Origin: Blastomyces gilchristii SLH14081
Taxonomy: Eukaryota; Ascomycota; Eurotiomycetes; Onygenales; Ajellomycetaceae
DNA: 64,000 nt
Assembly: GCF_000003855.2 (NCBI RefSeq)
Contig: NW_003101682.1
Location: 4,933,747 to 4,997,746 of the forward strand
Direction: 5' to 3'
The position numbers were made by a program, and so were the translations under genes. The notes under the pieces are model-generated. The model made no database searches, was not told where the DNA came from, and saw only the letters and a list, made by a program, of their open reading frames with translations. The first letter of the stretch is position 1. Each line of letters begins with the position of its first letter. This document shows, piece by piece, positions 35,060 to 45,640 of this stretch.

Positions 35060-37195
35060 TCACTTGGCAGGAGGGCCATCTTCATCGGCCTTATCTGCTT
35101 CCTCCTCGCTAGCTGAACCATCATCACCTTCACTAAATCCCTCAAACGGCTCATCATCCATGTCAGATTCACTCAGCTCCGATGCCGCATCATCAGATGG
35201 TGCAACCGAAGTGCCAGTTTCGGAGTCATCCCGCTTCCGTTTGCGGCCCATCTCACCAAGTCGTCCCTCACGCCCGTCAATCTTTCCGTCTGCATCGGCA
35301 TCAGCAGAATGGGGCGGTGGAGTATACCACGGGATCTTCCCACGTAGAAAGTCATTAATAACCATCTTAGCGACTCCATCGACATCAGGTTCGCCGCCTC
35401 TGAGCAACCTGCCTCCCTTTCTGGCCAGGATACTTAGAAAGTCGATTGAGTCCTTATAATTCTTGATCTCATAGGTCCGTTCAATATGGCGTGACTGAAC
35501 TCGTTTGAGAACTCCAGGAATATATTGTTCTGGGTTTTCGACATTCTCTACGCGCACCACGCCTCGCAGCAGGATGTCCTCTTCGGTATCGTGGTTGCTC
35601 GGTGGGACGACACCAGGGCAGTCAATCAAATAGATTCTCTTCATCAACGTGATGTACTGCCACACTTTTGTTTCACCGGGAATGGGAGCAACAGTGCAAA
35701 CCTTCTTCTTTCGGAGGGTGTTGATAATGGACGATTTTCCGGTGTTCGGATATCCAATAAATCCTACCGATATCTGTTTACGGTCCGAATGTAGCGATGA
35801 AAATTGGCGTAGAAGTTGGATTAAAGAGCCTTTGCCAAATGAGTTGTTGATGGAAGCATGGAAGGCCAATGTGGGATGGTCTTTCGATAATGCACGAACC
35901 CAAGCAGCCTAGAATCAAAAATCAGTTTAATGATCCCATAAAAATGGCTTCACAACAAGAGAAGTGACCCATGTTAAACATCAATGTGTGAGATGTTACT
36001 AAGAGAACTGCTATGGTGCCACAAAAATGAAGTGGAAGCAGGACTCAACTCAAAACAAGACACAGCAAGCCCTATACGACAGAGCTCTCAAAACGATCGC
36101 TTGTCAACCCCAATTTCAGAAAGAAACCAAGGCGGCGGGCTAGAATTCATCTACCAAAGCTGTAACAGACAAAATACTTCCATAGAGAGGTGGCAAGAAA
36201 ATATGCACGGGAAGAAGCCTTGACTTAGCAATGGCATGTCACGAGACAATGAAAGATCAAGAGGGAGGTGATATGTTTTATTAACTTACAGCAACGCCGG
36301 TTGGTACCAGATCACACTTGTTCAGAACGAAAATCAAATGCTTGTGTGGTGCTTCCTCACGAATGTACTTTTCGATGCTCCTGCACCGTGTACCCTCAGG
36401 ATCTCGAGCATCAAGCACATGAATGACAACATCGGACGAGTCGATGACCTTGTACAGCTCGTTCCAGATCCGCTTACTCTGACCCTTAGAGAAAACAGGC
36501 TCTCTCGCCGATGTGAGCTGCCCATCATCAGCGGCATGGTCGTTTTCAGCAGTTTCACCCGATGTCCCGCTCAATACTTTTGCCTGATCCAGCCGTTCAA
36601 TGTAGGTCTCGTACATCTTGACCGACTCGCCCGCAAGATCTTCGAGTGTCCCAACGCTGAGCTTGACTCGTTTTCTCTGTGCCTTGGGCCCGAATGTGTC
36701 GCTGAAAGGTACTGTTTCAACAGCAATCTTAGCCTTGTGCTCCTTGAGCCCATTAGTATCTGATCCATCGCGGATCAAGCTCATTGGCAGCTTATTTGTT
36801 TTGAGCAGAACTTGATATGGATCCGAGGCACGCTTAGCGACTGCTTCTCGAAACGAACTCAAAGCTTCCTGTGAGATAACTCTTGTATTGCCAAACCATT
36901 TTCTGTTAGGTTCTATCCGGGCGTTTGGAATCTCGCGGGATTGGTAGGATGCAGCTTTGGTGATTTCACCCTGGGCATTTCGTTGTGCTTTACCCCCCTT
37001 GAACATATTGAGGGTCTTGACCTTCTTAGCACTTCTGTATGGATATCAGTACACGTCTTATCACATTCCGCAGACAGAAGATATGGCAGTTGATTACCGA
37101 TAGAAGTTTTCACCCTTGGTCTTCACATTGCCCATGCCATCTCCAGTCTTGCCCTGCCGCTCCCGGCGGGCAGCTTCCTTCTTGGCTGTACCCAT
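35060..37195 (-). CDS. nog2: Nucleolar GTPase NOG2 (60S pre-ribosome export)
   Basis: Three exons, 37098-37195, 36290-37034 and 35060-35908, give 563 residues. The GTPase is circularly permuted, as in the YlqF/Nug2 family: NKCD (G4, 271-274) precedes GYPNTGKS (G1, 333-340) and DCPG (G3, 377-380). The N-terminus has [18 protein letters not shown] and the NGP1NT-type sequence around [13 protein letters not shown]. The C-terminus is acidic. NOG2 occupies the site of the export adaptor Nmd3 on nuclear pre-60S particles and times their release. Intron 2 (35909-36289) is 381 nt, three to seven times longer than most introns here, and splits the GTPase domain between G4 and G1. It shares a divergent promoter with mS26. 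Confidence 0.93.
35909..36289 (-). other. Long intron 2 of NOG2
   Basis: This 381-nt intron in a ribosome-assembly gene has a normal donor GTAAGT and acceptor TTCTAG, with ACTGAT as a likely branch point close to the acceptor. Introns in ribosome biogenesis genes often host snoRNAs. I looked for box C/D and H/ACA signals and found only weak, unpaired matches (for example TGATGT near the 3' half), so I do not call a snoRNA. Confidence 0.5.
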
Positions 37196-37564
37196 AGTGA
37201 AGAAGGATTATGTAAAAATCGAATGCCACCACTCAGCCTAGGGTATCTGGGTACTTCTGGGTGGTTGGCTGTAAAGTTATGTTGTTGGCTGGAGAGAATT
37301 TCAACAACAGAAGAGGAGAAAATAATTATTCGAAGTTTTTTTCTTTTTCCCTTTAAGTTGGGCAAGAGTGTGCCAAGACCTTGAGTGCACGGACCAATCA
37401 AAAATCGCTTCGGAATCAAATCTTTTGTCCTTTTTGCGACAACGATATCACACCATTCGAACCTCCCAGAGCAAACCCGTCTTCCTATCGTACTATATGA
37501 CTGTCTGAAGGGGAAGGTGGGATAAACTACACACCTCATTTCCTCAATTCGCCCAGTGCCCACG
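37196..37564. promoter_or_regulatory. Shared divergent promoter NOG2 / mS26
   Basis: These 369 bp separate a cytoplasmic-ribosome assembly gene from a mitochondrial ribosomal protein gene. Minus-strand reading frames crossing it (37123-37593) have no family features. Confidence 0.55.
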
Positions 37565-38455
37565 ATGGCCGGCCCCGCAAAGTCGGCCGCCATGTCACTC
37601 TACCGCGCCTACAGAACTACCACAATACATTTCCGGGCCTTCAGTTCAACTCCAAGCCCAAGGGTTGGGCCCGAGTCGCCAAATTTCATCGAGACCCCCC
37701 GTCCGATACAGCCTTTCCATCCCCATAAAGCTCCCGTAAAGGGTGTTCTCCCTGTGCCCCGTGAGCTATTCCCGCCCCGCAGACCAGACAAGCCAACACA
37801 GGCCTACGCTGAGGCCGCCACTCCCGAGCCATCAAGTAACGAGCCAAAACTCCAGCCTGGAGACCCCCAATTCGACTACGTGGAATGGAAGAAGAGGATG
37901 GCGGTTATCCGCCGCAAAAATCTGCGTGAGGGTTTAACCGAGCTGTACGCCCGCAAGCAGATGAGTGACGAACTCAGAGCAAAACGAAGCAGCGCCAAAA
38001 TAGCCCAACGGGACCTAATCCTCGCACAGGGCCCGCGGGAAGATGACCGGCTGATGCAACAATCGACTCTCCAAGTGATGAAACCTAACAAAATGGCCAT
38101 TCTCCCCGATCCCAACGCGGAGCAACGCCTCAAGACCTCCCGCAGGAAACAAGCTGCGAAGCAGCACAGCAAGAAGCAGCAGAGATCAGACCACCTCCAT
38201 TCGCTTTACATGAACGCCAGGACATTTATCATCAACGAGGAGCAATTGAATGCGGAGATTGAGCGGGTGTTCCCTGACGGTGAGAACCCTGCATGGACCA
38301 ATGATGAGGATATTGGAGAGAATATCTGGAACTTGGGTCTGCCATCCACGGTTGAGTCCCTGGTGCATGCTGGCAAGACCGACACTACCATTTGGAGTCT
38401 TGGGGAGAAGCGAGTGAAGAAGATTGCGGAGGAGCTTACGGGAGGAGCTATCTAG
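37565..38455 (+). CDS. PET123: Mitochondrial small ribosomal subunit protein mS26 (Pet123-like)
   Basis: An intronless 296-residue protein. The start at 37565 (ATGGCC) is the first ATG of the frame. The N-terminus is basic and hydroxylated (about residues 1-30, ending near FRAFSST) and should act as a mitochondrial presequence. The central part (about 105-205) is a long charged helix: WKKRMAVIRRKNLREGLTELYARK, and later RRKQAAKQHSKKQQR. This matches the MRP-S26/Pet123 family, a helical component of the mitochondrial 37S subunit. The C-terminus, with NEEQLNAEIERVF and the LGLPSTVESL region, follows the fungal form. Family identification is from the helix pattern and length, so I am less sure of it than of the neighbours. 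Confidence 0.75.
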   Translation: MAGPAKSAAMSLYRAYRTTTIHFRAFSSTPSPRVGPESPNFIETPRPIQPFHPHKAPVKGVLPVPRELFPPRRPDKPTQAYAEAATPEPSSNEPKLQPGDPQFDYVEWKKRMAVIRRKNLREGLTELYARKQMSDELRAKRSSAKIAQRDLILAQGPREDDRLMQQSTLQVMKPNKMAILPDPNAEQRLKTSRRKQAAKQHSKKQQRSDHLHSLYMNARTFIINEEQLNAEIERVFPDGENPAWTNDEDIGENIWNLGLPSTVESLVHAGKTDTTIWSLGEKRVKKIAEELTGGAI

Positions 38456-38727
38456 ACTGAATGTTGTGTTGATACAAATTAACTTTCGGTCTCAAGTCGA
38501 TGGGAAAAGCAGTTGCTGCTGGCGGTGGACCGGTTTATTTCATGTACGACTAGTCGCTCGGCAAAAGTATCCGCACCCCCCACCAAAATCTACATCTATC
38601 CAAGTAGTGAGAGGTTATTAATTATTAATTATCTCAACAACCAGAGGTCTATATACATTAAAATTCATACATATTATAGAGAATATTGAGTACTTGTACG
38701 TATAAAAGTTAGAAATAAAAATAATGA
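38456..38727. other. 3' flank of mS26 up to the Tc1 relic
   Basis: Short region that turns AT-rich at about 38610 with repeated ATTAATTA. No gene is seen. Confidence 0.5.
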
Positions 38728-39560
38728 TTATCTATAAAATTCCTCTGATATCACCTTCCATGACTCTTTAATGGCCTCAAATAGTGCATCTTTGGTGGCT
38801 TCAGAATTGTGAGATAGATTTAGAAGGTATAAATGCCTAATATATATCAATTCTTTCATCTTCTTTCATACATATTCAATGAGATTCAAATCTGAAGAAT
38901 AGAAAGATCATGAAAGCTGTTTTATCAATTTTTCTAGTAATTAATTGCAAACAACTCATACTGTGTGAATAGAAGCACTATTCTGCATGAATATGAGATC
39001 TTTCTCATAGAATTTCAAGAGATTTTGATCAAGTAGTTGTATATAGAATCAGATAGTTGCATCTTCACAATGAGCAGTAGAATTCTCTCTGACTCTGATC
39101 AGCTGTGAGTGTCAGAATTCATAAAAAGCACTTCATATCATTACAGTAGTATTATTATTTTATCAAGATCTCACTTCTGAGTGAAGATACACAAGTCTCA
39201 CTATCACTGTTCTTTTTTATTCTGTTTCACAGTACTTTCATCAGATCAAATAATCTTATCTCACTGCTCAGATATTCAATTTCTTCTAATCATGAGTCAT
39301 GACTCATATCAGTTGTTTCTCTGCATGTCTGAACAGTAAGAATGATCTTTCTTTAGCAGAGTGATTGATAATGCTGACTTTCTTGAGCTTGTGATATATA
39401 GTGTCATAAGAAATGTTTAATACAGTATTTTGAAGCAGAGTTTGATAGATAATCTTAGATTCAGCTTGAATATAGTTGGATAGAACTCTGTGATCACAGA
39501 CACATAGTTTTAAAAGTCTTCCGGAGTGTGGTTGAGATGCATCGTTGATCTGAAAAGAGT
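38728..39560 (-). pseudogene. Dead Tc1/mariner-type transposase (DDE_3 family)
   Basis: Minus-strand reading gives a nearly colinear Tc1-like transposase. It has an HTH region with HSGRLLKL and HKLKKV. The first catalytic motif reads II-stop-SDES, where IIWSDES is expected. The second reads FMQNSASIHT, where FMQD/NxA is expected, so the catalytic Asp is changed to Asn. The third region has SSDLNLIEYV-stop-KKMKELIY, where SPDLNPIEHVWKK is expected. It ends with AIKESWKVISEEFYR and a proper TAA at 38728. Stops replace Trp and Arg codons, and Pro codons become Ser/Leu/Phe, so C-to-T mutation destroyed it. The last 110 bases are much less mutated. Terminal inverted repeats were not found. Confidence 0.8.
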
Positions 39561-40055
39561 GATTGAAAATAATGTCATGAACCCCGGTCGGGTTATCTAG
39601 CCGTAGATCGTTGCTAGGATTTTTGAAATCTCAAGATAGGCAGAAATCCACTGATAATCTTATCCAGAATGATAATATACAATAATTTTACTGTGCTCAT
39701 GAGGAGTCAACTCCTTCCTTGATCTATTCACAGAAATTTCATGCAAAATAATGCATTGTGGCATAGTAAATTGTGAAAATAGACAATCATAACACTGAAA
39801 GGGGGTACATAGATAAGTAGAATATTGGTGGGGGGCGTGGATACTTTTGCATTAGTACAGTAACATCCGAGAAACAAGATAACCCATGAGTACTGTTTCA
39901 TTTCATCATAAAAACTACCAGCCAGTACCATCCATAGATACCATTAGATACCGCCATACCCTATGCTCATTTCAACCCCCAAATGACACTGACAATATAT
40001 CTACAGTAATAATTCCTATATACACAACCTGGAGCACACATGCCATCACTCAAAA
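39561..40055. other. Intergenic region
   Basis: Holds a GC-richer patch (39587-39625, CCCCGGTCGGG...) next to AT-rich sequence. It may contain the outer end of the Tc1 element. No gene is recognisable. The open frame 39728-39931 is not supported. Confidence 0.4.
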
Positions 40056-41356
40056 CTACCCTTTGATCTTCTCCTGATGAATCGCATGATCCGCGTATCC
40101 CGCGAACTTGATATATATCTGCGCACTTTCCAAAAGCCTCTTCTTGCTCTGGCCGATGGTATCACGTCCCCAGAATGCTCCGTGGGTGTCATCGAAGTCA
40201 AGGTGTTGGACCGCTTTCCAGATTGCATGTACATCATCTGGAGGGAGTGGAATCTGTTCATACGGCAAAAAAAGGAAAACAAGCAAGTGAGGTACCAATC
40301 TATTAGCGGCTGCGAATTATGATTGAAGATTTGTTTGGGCTTGTTTATAGTCGCGAGCAGTAGGCAACGTGATACAACAAAACGGGAGAAAAGCAGGATT
40401 CCGCTTCCAGGGGAGCTTTTTATTGTGGGGAGAGCCGAAATAAATAGAAAACAAACTCACAGAATTCGGATACGACCACATGAACGTGAACGAGGTGGTG
40501 CCCGGCAGGCGGTCAGTATGGTACACCCCGCTGGGTACCACCATGATGCTATCTGCTACAAGCAGCTTCCTCGTCTCCTTCCACAGGAGCACAGAGCTCC
40601 CCGGAAAATGGCCGGCCACTTTCACAGCCGTAACCGCACCCCCGAGTAGATTCAGCTCCTTGCCCTCCCACAACAAAATACCAGTAATCTTCTCGTGGCC
40701 TGTTTTGCTCTGCGCCGCGGAAATCGTGCTGGTCACGGGCGCCCGGCGCATCAGCCACTCCTCGTCCTCAACGGAGATGTAAACGGGACATTGGAATGCC
40801 TCCGCCCAATGGACGACGGTAGAGTAGTAGTGCGGATGCGAGATGACGATTGCGTTGAGGCCACCCAGGTCGTTGATGTAGCTGACGGTCTCGTCGTCGA
40901 TGTATGTGAGGCAGTCCCAGAGCACGTTACCGGCGGATGTGCAGCAGAGGAGGGCACGTTGGCCAATGGCTACCTGCGGCACGGTGTAGATGCTGATGAG
41001 GCCGGAGTGGTTCTTGTCCATGCGGAATTCATTGTGGTATTTTTTGGATTGTTGCAGCTGGCGGAGCGTTGTCCATGATTGTCTGGATGGTTTGGCCTCG
41101 GTGTCAGTTATGATATGTTACCTATTATTTTATTTATTATATCCTTTTTGTCTTGCCATACCCCAGACTGTCCATAGGTAACTAACTACGCATGATTGAT
41201 GTAGTTTAGGGGTAGGTATCACAATTCTTGTAAGGAAGGAGATGGATCTTACCCTTCTGGCGGGATGTATTGGCGTGGATCATCGCATACCTTGCACGAT
41301 TTGGCAGAGCGAGTGTCGTGCTGAGCACCGCACATCGAGCATATCATGAGATCCAT
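40056..41356 (-). CDS. Metallo-beta-lactamase-fold protein with N-terminal zinc ribbon
   Basis: Three exons, 41253-41356, 40461-41082 and 40056-40253, give 307 residues. Exon 1 encodes a small zinc ribbon, C6-x2-C9 and C21-x2-C24 (ICSMCG...SCKVCDD), followed by PRQYIPPEGQSWTT. The lactamase fold follows, with GNVLWDC, VISHPHYYSTVVHW, GHFPGSSVLLW and LLVADS. The metal motif reads HxHYY, not the usual HxHxDH, so the second zinc site may be altered. The GHFPG histidine and the AD aspartate are kept. Exon 3 starts IPLPPDDVHAIWKAV and ends in a conserved-looking region. This is a fungal family without a known substrate. Introns (170 and 207 nt) were placed by keeping these motifs continuous. Hydrolase activity is inferred from the fold only. 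Confidence 0.8.
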
Positions 41357-43275
41357 GGCGGGGGAAATTATGGTGGGTGCTGACGATGTGATAACTTGAT
41401 ATTGGAAATATTTAGCGATTCGGACGTGTCAGGTAAGCTTTATTTATCCTATAGTATGTATATACAGTACATATAATTGATGGGCGTAAAGGAAGAAATA
41501 TTATCTACTTATATAGTAATATTCCACAGCTCTAAATGTAGTGGGTTAAATGTTCGATATACGAAAAGGTGGGGAAAACGGCCCTGGCAAGAGTGGCGGC
41601 TTCGTTGCTGGGATTCTTCAGGCGCGGGGGAGAGAGCCTGAGTCTGGGCCCCTGTAGTTACATAATTGTACGAGGACGACGGCGCTGCTCACTTAATCAT
41701 GAATTGAGGAGTGCATGGGTGCAGCTCGTATACGCAGTAGATGGGCAACTGTCTTGACAGCATGCCCTGGGGGCCGAGTTTGGAGCGCAGAAAGCTATCT
41801 CAAGTGCTGGGCCAGAGCTGGCTTGCTGACACATCGCACCTGGCATCGTCCAATGTCAAGGGCCCAAAGAAGTTGGACTGTCCTAAGTTTCTTGGTGTAG
41901 TGATGTAGATTAGAGGGTTAAAACCTGGAATTAGTATTAGAATGAGCTATAATGAGCTAGAGCCTCACAAAATATGAAAATTCAAAGAACCACACCGAGC
42001 TGTTTTTCCGGCCCGAGTTGGCACCAAGTTCAACTGTAACGGGCTCTAACCAACACTCAACACATGGGTATATAACTCACAACTTTCTCTTCGATTTCAA
42101 TGAATAATCTGTTGATATCTCAGAGAGAGTGGCTTTTGCCGTTGATCCTCATCCCTTGTGGCTTACTTAGCTATGGATTACATTGGCCGGGCGATGGGTT
42201 TTTTATTTGCCATCCTCATGCAGTGCAACCCTTCTTCTTGAACGTCTTCCCGCGGCAATGTTCCGGGAATCCTTTACCTCTGTTCTTTTCTTTTTTCTTC
42301 TTTTTTCCATTTCCAAACAATCTCTCTGATGAGACGCGGCTGGCTGTCATGCCGCATCCCTTCCATGTGATTGATTATTCGACTGTTGACACCAACAGGA
42401 AGTCTTCTACTGCATCTTTCCGTTGTCCGTTATCGTTAGATAGGACTTGAGAGAGCCCGCTGCGGCCTCTTTCTATCTCACTATTCAAGAATGAGAATTG
42501 ATGGTGTCTCACTGTCCTCAGCCATTCATTTGCTTTTGGCATTACCAAATGAGAGCTTTCATGCGCAGCTCATAAAACCTACTCTTCTATATGTCCAGCG
42601 GTTGGCTCAAATAACATAACTTAAGTGTGCGTTGAGCATTTATCATCCAGGAAAAACTCAGATTGAGAATGTGATTCAGTTCTAGAATCCTCATTGCCAT
42701 ATGTCCGCATACTTCAAAAGCATTGAACTATGTGTCTCTGCAGCAAGAAACTTAAACTTCTATGCAGAGCAAACGTTGTCTGTCCTGGAGTATGACAGCT
42801 TTTTGCCATATCAAGCAAACATTCCTTCCTTTCTGTATCCATGTTAATGCATTTCTCTTTTACATCGTGTGCTGCCATGAAGCCAGAACAGACAGTCAAA
42901 TACCTTATACATAAGCTTCTCATCATGCTCTCCGTCCCGAAGCGGGTGCCAACTCAGCTTCCCCGATGCCGTTGGCACCTGTCACCAAATCTTCTACCGC
43001 AGAGCAAGCAGAGTCCAGTATCCCAAGGTGTCCAGTGGAATACCTGTTCTGAGAGCTTTTCTTGGAGCTTCTTCTCCCCTTTGCCTCAGTGACCGGGACA
43101 ACCCGAATCCATAAATTGAGAACTCGTCCCTGCTCTTCTTCAAACCACCATTGATCAGTCTGGTCGACTGTGCCACGGAATTTTTATACGGGACATTTTT
43201 TACATCTCGACGTCCGTAGACCTTAGAAGGTACTGTGTACTGTACCTGGTTAATCAACCCACCTTTCCTACCACC
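41357..43275. other. Long intergenic region with a possible Gypsy integrase fragment
   Basis: No intact gene in 1.9 kb. Open frames such as 41569-41757, 42100-42450 and 42841-43092 lack family features. At about 42636-42685 one frame reads IYHPGKTQIENVIQ, which recalls the YHPQTDGQTERVNQ block of Ty3/Gypsy integrases (see separate entry). Confidence 0.5.
42636..42690 (+). mobile_element. Possible Ty3/Gypsy integrase fragment
   Basis: The frame giving SIYHPGKTQIENVIQF-stop matches, residue by residue, the conserved 'YHPxTDGQTERVxQ' end of the Gypsy integrase core in 8-9 places. Surrounding frames are broken and no other domain is visible. It could be chance. Confidence 0.3.
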
Positions 43276-43898
43276 ATGAAGCCCATCTACGCCCTCTCCC
43301 TCCTAATCCTCAGCGCCACCGGCCAGAATTATAAATCCTGCTCTAGCTACCTGAACGGCAGCTTCGAATTCCCCCACCTAATCATCCCCGTCGACTCCGC
43401 AGCCCCAACCTACGCACCAGGCACCTCCTTCTTCGGCCAGGTCACGTCCACAATATCCAGCATCTTCAACTTCGATTTTTCCCCCAGCAGCCAGGGCCGA
43501 ACCTGCAGCCTCTGGTTCCTGTTCCCCAAGCTAGACAACTACTCCTTCAGCGGCGATGGGCGGGTGGGCTTTAGTCGGTTGGCGGCGCCCGCGGCGCTTT
43601 ATACGACCTATGCGAATTCACCGCCGATACAGGAGCAGCTGCCGTATGTGACCCTGGTTCCCAGGTCGCAGTACCTTCTGACTAGCTTTGAGTGCCCTGC
43701 TGGCCAGGCGATTGCGTTCCGCATGGATAATTGGGGTACGACTTACCTGAAGTACTTTCAGGATTATAATCCGCCTGCGTGAGTTTTCTTTCTATTTCTT
43801 TTCACTTCAGTTTATAATATTTATCTTTAGTATGGAAGTGATGGGCTAATTGGAACATTTACGTCTCTAGAATTGGCCTTTACATCACTATATGTTGA
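43276..43898 (+). CDS. Secreted But2-domain protein
   Basis: Two exons, 43276-43778 and 43871-43898, give 176 residues. A signal peptide fits residues 1-17 (MKPIYALSLLILSATGQ). The rest is the But2 C-terminal-like domain: CSSYLNGSFEFPHLIIPVDS, FNFDFSPSSQGRTCSLWFLFP and FSGDGRVGFSRL. The last exon is only 28 nt; without it the frame would end at NPPA and lose the typical family terminus. With it the protein ends AIGLYITIC, as expected for But2 proteins (...GLYIT). The domain was named from S. pombe But2, a binder of a ubiquitin-like protein, but most fungal members are secreted and their role is unknown. Cysteine content is low. A cell-surface location is inferred from the signal peptide. Confidence 0.85.
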
Positions 43899-45640
43899 GC
43901 GTCGAGGTCTTCAAAGATAAGGGGGCCCGGATGCTATACGCTTTTATTCGCCGGGAGGGAATTTGGGGAAAGCCGAAGCAACCGACCCTTGGGTCAGCAC
44001 CATTCTTTCCTCTTCCGTTTCGTTTCCGTCTCTTCTCTATTGTTCTATTTATTTATTGTTTTCATCGAATCTTAACTTTTTAACACTGCGCGTGACTCCT
44101 TGTTCGTCTAGGCGTAATGTGTGGTAGAAATGGGATAGTAGCAGGAGGGGGGGAGACGAGAAAGGGGGCCTCCTAAATGAATTTGTTATCTTAGTTAATA
44201 ACCGTTTATGTTTAAAATAAAAGGGGCGTTTTCTGCAAAATCTTCACTCTAGCCATCTTCAAATATGATAATCGGGCATCCGATGGTAACAAAAAGAAAC
44301 AAAAAAAATAAAAAAATATATTGCCAGTTCCGGCTAGGTAGTTAGATATATAGAGAGACACGGGGTACATTAACTTACTAACTTATAAGTTAAGTTTCTA
44401 CGTAGTAGAAGAAGCCTCCAGTAAATATTAGAAAAGGATGTTTACACCCTGGCTCCCTCACCTTTTTTTTAAAAATATTTTTTTCCATCAGCAGCCAACA
44501 GACTGTAAGTCACGCAAACTCAGTTCCCTGAGGGCCTGCTGATGAGGTTAAATATAGTTATAACGCCACGCAGGACCCGTATAACCACTTCTAGATAAAA
44601 GGAGTGTCAAAGCCCACACACCAAACAGCATCAGAATAAATAAATAATAGAACAACTGTCGATCGCCCCACGGCCAATATCAGTGTAACATGAGACAACC
44701 GGGCGGGGGCTTACGCGGCCGGACTCCGGGAAAAAACGGCGAATCAATGGAGGAGGAGGAGGGCAGTGTACTCCGTAGTGTTGTTGTGTGTGAAATCGTT
44801 TCCGCTGGAACGGAGAAACTTCTTGGGAACCGACAGACAGGTGGTCTCTTAGGGGGATGCTTGAATCAACTTATTAACCATTAAAAAATAAAAAGTTTAA
44901 AAATTAATCAGGAGTGTGGAAATTCAATTCTGAAACATCGCCTGGCGTAGGAAATAATTATGGTGCGAATTGTGGATTTTGGGCCAGACTCTCGCCTGGG
45001 GTGGGTGGTTTATTTATTGCTTGTCATCTTCAGCCCTGGAGCTAAATGCCGGGGCGGCAAAGGGTGTAAATCTAGTCTCGTTCAGATCGGATCTGTTTTA
45101 TCTGGGTGTTGTGAGTCCTGGTTGAGGAATATTTATTTGTATGTCAGTATTTATTGCTATCTTGTGTTTAAACCGAGCACTGAGCCTCAACCCGCAACCC
45201 ACAACCCACAACCTACAATCCAACAGCGCATTCAATCCTTCGCCATCAGTGAGGAACGGACAGAGGACACATATCCGGCCCTATCGGCGGTTGGGAACAA
45301 AAATAAGAAGACTACTCCGTACCCCGTAGCTGACCTGTGACAGACGCCAAATGTTAGCTGAGCTCGACCGTTGTGGCTGGGGCTTTCGTTAAGACCGACT
45401 CCAACTTCTGTCTGTTGTCGATTTCTCACCCTCATCTCATCCTCATCTCATCCTCAGACCGCCAGATTCCCCCTTCGGACACATTACTGTCCTCCTACCC
45501 CGTCCTGGATCCCATCATCATGCAGTTGGGGTGCTCTCGTTGATTCCTCTCGTCCTTTGTCGTTTCATCGTCCGTCGTTGTTTCGCTTGCCATTTACCTT
45601 TCCTTGCCCTCTTCTCTTTTTTTCGAATTAGCCCACCGCC
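43899..45640. other. Intergenic region with LTR-like fragment
   Basis: Contains the second LTR-like core (44557-44578) and two copies of the nonamer TACTCCGTA (44769-44777 and 45313-45321). The final 250 bases are pyrimidine-rich and probably form the promoter and 5' UTR of the lipid phosphatase gene. Open frames here (43892-44083, 44690-44884, 44960-45340) are not supported. Confidence 0.55.
44545..44645 (+). mobile_element. LTR-like fragment (copy 2 of a shared core)
   Basis: GTTATAACGCCACGCAGGACCC at 44557-44578 matches 3433-3454 in 20 of 22 positions. No coding region of a retrotransposon is attached. It is likely a solo LTR or an LTR fragment; ends were not determined. Confidence 0.4.

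Noticed and set aside
35909..36289. snoRNA in the NOG2 intron
   Set aside because: No paired box C and D with a terminal stem, and no H/ACA fold seen by eye. Kept only as something to test.
37123..37593. Minus-strand 156-codon frame across the NOG2/mS26 promoter
   Set aside because: It overlaps both first exons and the shared promoter, in a frame without family features.
40056..41356. Metallo-beta-lactamase gene as a bacterial transfer or resistance gene
   Set aside because: It has two spliceosomal introns and an N-terminal zinc ribbon typical of a fungal family, so recent transfer is not supported.
42100..42450. 116-codon open frame
   Set aside because: Hydrophobic composition follows from T-rich DNA; no recognisable domain.
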